Shown here piece after piece: positions 37,316-38,280 of a DNA stretch of 38,280 bases (position 1 is its first letter; each line of letters begins with the position of its first letter). The DNA is taken from contig JANMHJ010000058.1 of NCBI GenBank assembly GCA_031375105.1, forward strand, positions 1-38,280, written 5' to 3'. Position numbers and translations under genes: made by a program. The notes beneath the pieces are model-generated. The model worked only from the letters and a program-made list of their open reading frames with translations. It searched no databases and had not been told where the DNA came from. The stretch comes from JANMDU01 sp031375105 (GTDB lineage: Bacteria > Pseudomonadota > Gammaproteobacteria > Burkholderiales > Burkholderiaceae_C).

Positions 37316-38128
37316 ATGAACACCCCTACTCACCAACCCGTTGCCATCATCACCGGCGCAGCGCGAGGCATCGGCTTAGAGATTGCCAGCCAATGCGTCG
37401 CCCAAGGCATGCGCGTGGCTTTGCTAGATACTGAAGCGGCGCTCTTGAACGATGCAGTCGCCTCACGCGGCTGGAGCGCGGAGCAGGCTTTGGCGCTGCC
37501 TTGCGATGTGTCGCAAGAATCGCAGGTCAATGCGGCTGTGGCTGAAGTCATCGCAAAGTTTGGCCGCATCGATCATTTGGTCAACAACGCCGGCGTGGCC
37601 GTTTTCAAGCCTTTGCTCGAGCACACCGCACAAGATTGGCAGCGCGTGATGGATATCAACCTCACCGGCCCCTTCCTCTGCACGCAAGCCTGTGCGCCGC
37701 ATATGTTGCGCAATGCCGGCAACGATTTGGGGCAAGAAAAAGGCAGTGTGGTCAACATCGCGTCTATCTCCGGCCTGCGCGCCAGCAGCCTGCGCGTGGC
37801 CTATGGCACAAGCAAAGCCGCCCTGATTCACCTCACCAAACAACAAGCCTTGGAGCTAGGCAATGCCGGCATCCGAGTCAACGCCGTCGCCCCCGGCCCG
37901 GTCGAGACGGCCATGGCCAAAGCCGTCCACAGCGCAGACATCCGCCGCGACTACCGAGACACCATCCCACTGGCCCGTTACGGCTCGGAAGCCGAAATAG
38001 CCCAAGCCGTCCTCTGGCTGCAGAGCCCGCAGGGTTCGTATGTGAACGGCCAATGCTTGGCAGTGGATGGTGGCTTTGATGCTTCAGGTATTGGATTGGT
38101 CAGTTTGCGAGAGCCTACGAATTCGTAG
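37316..38128 (+). CDS. Short-chain dehydrogenase/reductase (SDR)
   Basis: A 270-residue classical SDR. The NAD(P)-binding motif is TGAARGIG (13-20), the structural motif NNAG (90-93), and the catalytic residues are Ser150, Tyr163 and Lys167 (YGTSK). LDTEAAL after the second strand has an acidic Asp, which favours NAD over NADP. It starts nine bases after the MnmC-type gene and may be co-transcribed. The closing AQAVLWLQSPQGSYVNGQCLAVDGG is standard for SDRs of 3-oxoacyl reductase or sugar/alcohol dehydrogenase type; the substrate is unknown. Confidence 0.9.
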   Translation: MNTPTHQPVAIITGAARGIGLEIASQCVAQGMRVALLDTEAALLNDAVASRGWSAEQALALPCDVSQESQVNAAVAEVIAKFGRIDHLVNNAGVAVFKPLLEHTAQDWQRVMDINLTGPFLCTQACAPHMLRNAGNDLGQEKGSVVNIASISGLRASSLRVAYGTSKAALIHLTKQQALELGNAGIRVNAVAPGPVETAMAKAVHSADIRRDYRDTIPLARYGSEAEIAQAVLWLQSPQGSYVNGQCLAVDGGFDASGIGLVSLREPTNS

Positions 38129-38133
38129 CAAAA

Positions 38134-38153
38134 AATGGGGTCAGATCACAATT
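38134..38153. other. GGGGTCAG-type sequence, possible mobile-element border
   Basis: AATGGGGTCAGATCACAATT resembles the GGGGTCAG-n-AATT sequences I remember flanking IS200-like/REP-associated transposase genes in many proteobacteria. The window ends about 125 bases later without any transposase reading frame, so this is only a hint. The rest of 38129-38280 holds nothing I can name. Confidence 0.3.
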
Positions 38154-38280
38154 CAAGACACCCATCTACCCGGCGCGAATTCAAGCTCAGACGAAATTGT
38201 GCTCTTGTATCTTCGATGCCATGACAAATCGATCATCCTTTGGCATAGTCAAACCTGTCATTCACTCTGGCCGGTGTAGG

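Overview
The window looks like a chromosomal segment of a betaproteobacterium, most likely Burkholderiales and close to Comamonadaceae. This rests on gene order (tmk-holB-pilZ-tatD; dnaX-ybaB-recR), moderately GC-rich codon use and recognisable protein families. No phage, plasmid, CRISPR array or complete insertion sequence is visible. Taxonomy and family calls come from reading the translations; no search was run.

Layout. 1-4021: the end of an ATP-grasp-like (Cj0069-type) gene, then dnaB interrupted by a full-size intein, tRNA-Gly(CCC) and a terminator. 4038-7781: an exonuclease/GIY-YIG fusion, a hot-dog thioesterase, an EamA transporter and an unknown conserved protein. 7912-11053 (minus): an ECF sigma/anti-sigma pair and two proteins with C-terminal receiver domains. 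11165-14891: the tightly overlapped tmk-holB-pilZ cluster, tatD and a secreted ankyrin protein. 15030-20902: a secreted beta/gamma-crystallin/glycine-zipper protein, an MscS channel, an enoyl-CoA hydratase homologue, an NlpC/P60 hydrolase, an orphan ABC substrate-binding protein and a MAPEG protein. 21059-28814 (minus): recR, ybaB, dnaX, a second glycine-zipper protein and a giant DUF748/AsmA-like protein. 28815-32847: a hairpin-rich non-coding stretch, tRNA-Leu(CAG), rnr, two doubtful small genes and a VapBC-type toxin-antitoxin pair. 33004-38128: metY, argA, yggX, a stand-alone MnmC oxidoreductase domain and an SDR dehydrogenase.

The most unusual feature is a short dispersed element of about 50-75 bp, present in at least 12 copies plus one degenerate candidate, in both orientations. 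Its architecture is a stem GCTAT-n7-ATAGC, a core TGCGCAGATT and TATAA, and a second stem GGGC-n5-GCCC. Several copies show compensatory stem changes. Copies lie not only between genes but inside open reading frames of essential or large genes (tmk, holB, dnaX, twice in the DUF748 gene, possibly mscS) without breaking the frame. One copy supplies the start codon and first codons of the MnmC-type oxidoreductase. This behaviour recalls the Rickettsia palindromic elements that invade proteins, but in a betaproteobacterium.

Other points of note are an A9 slippage tract in dnaX with immediate stops in both shifted frames, an rnr gene without an ATG start or the usual N-terminal helix-turn-helix, and a perfect TGTGA-n6-TCACA site before one of the receiver-domain genes.
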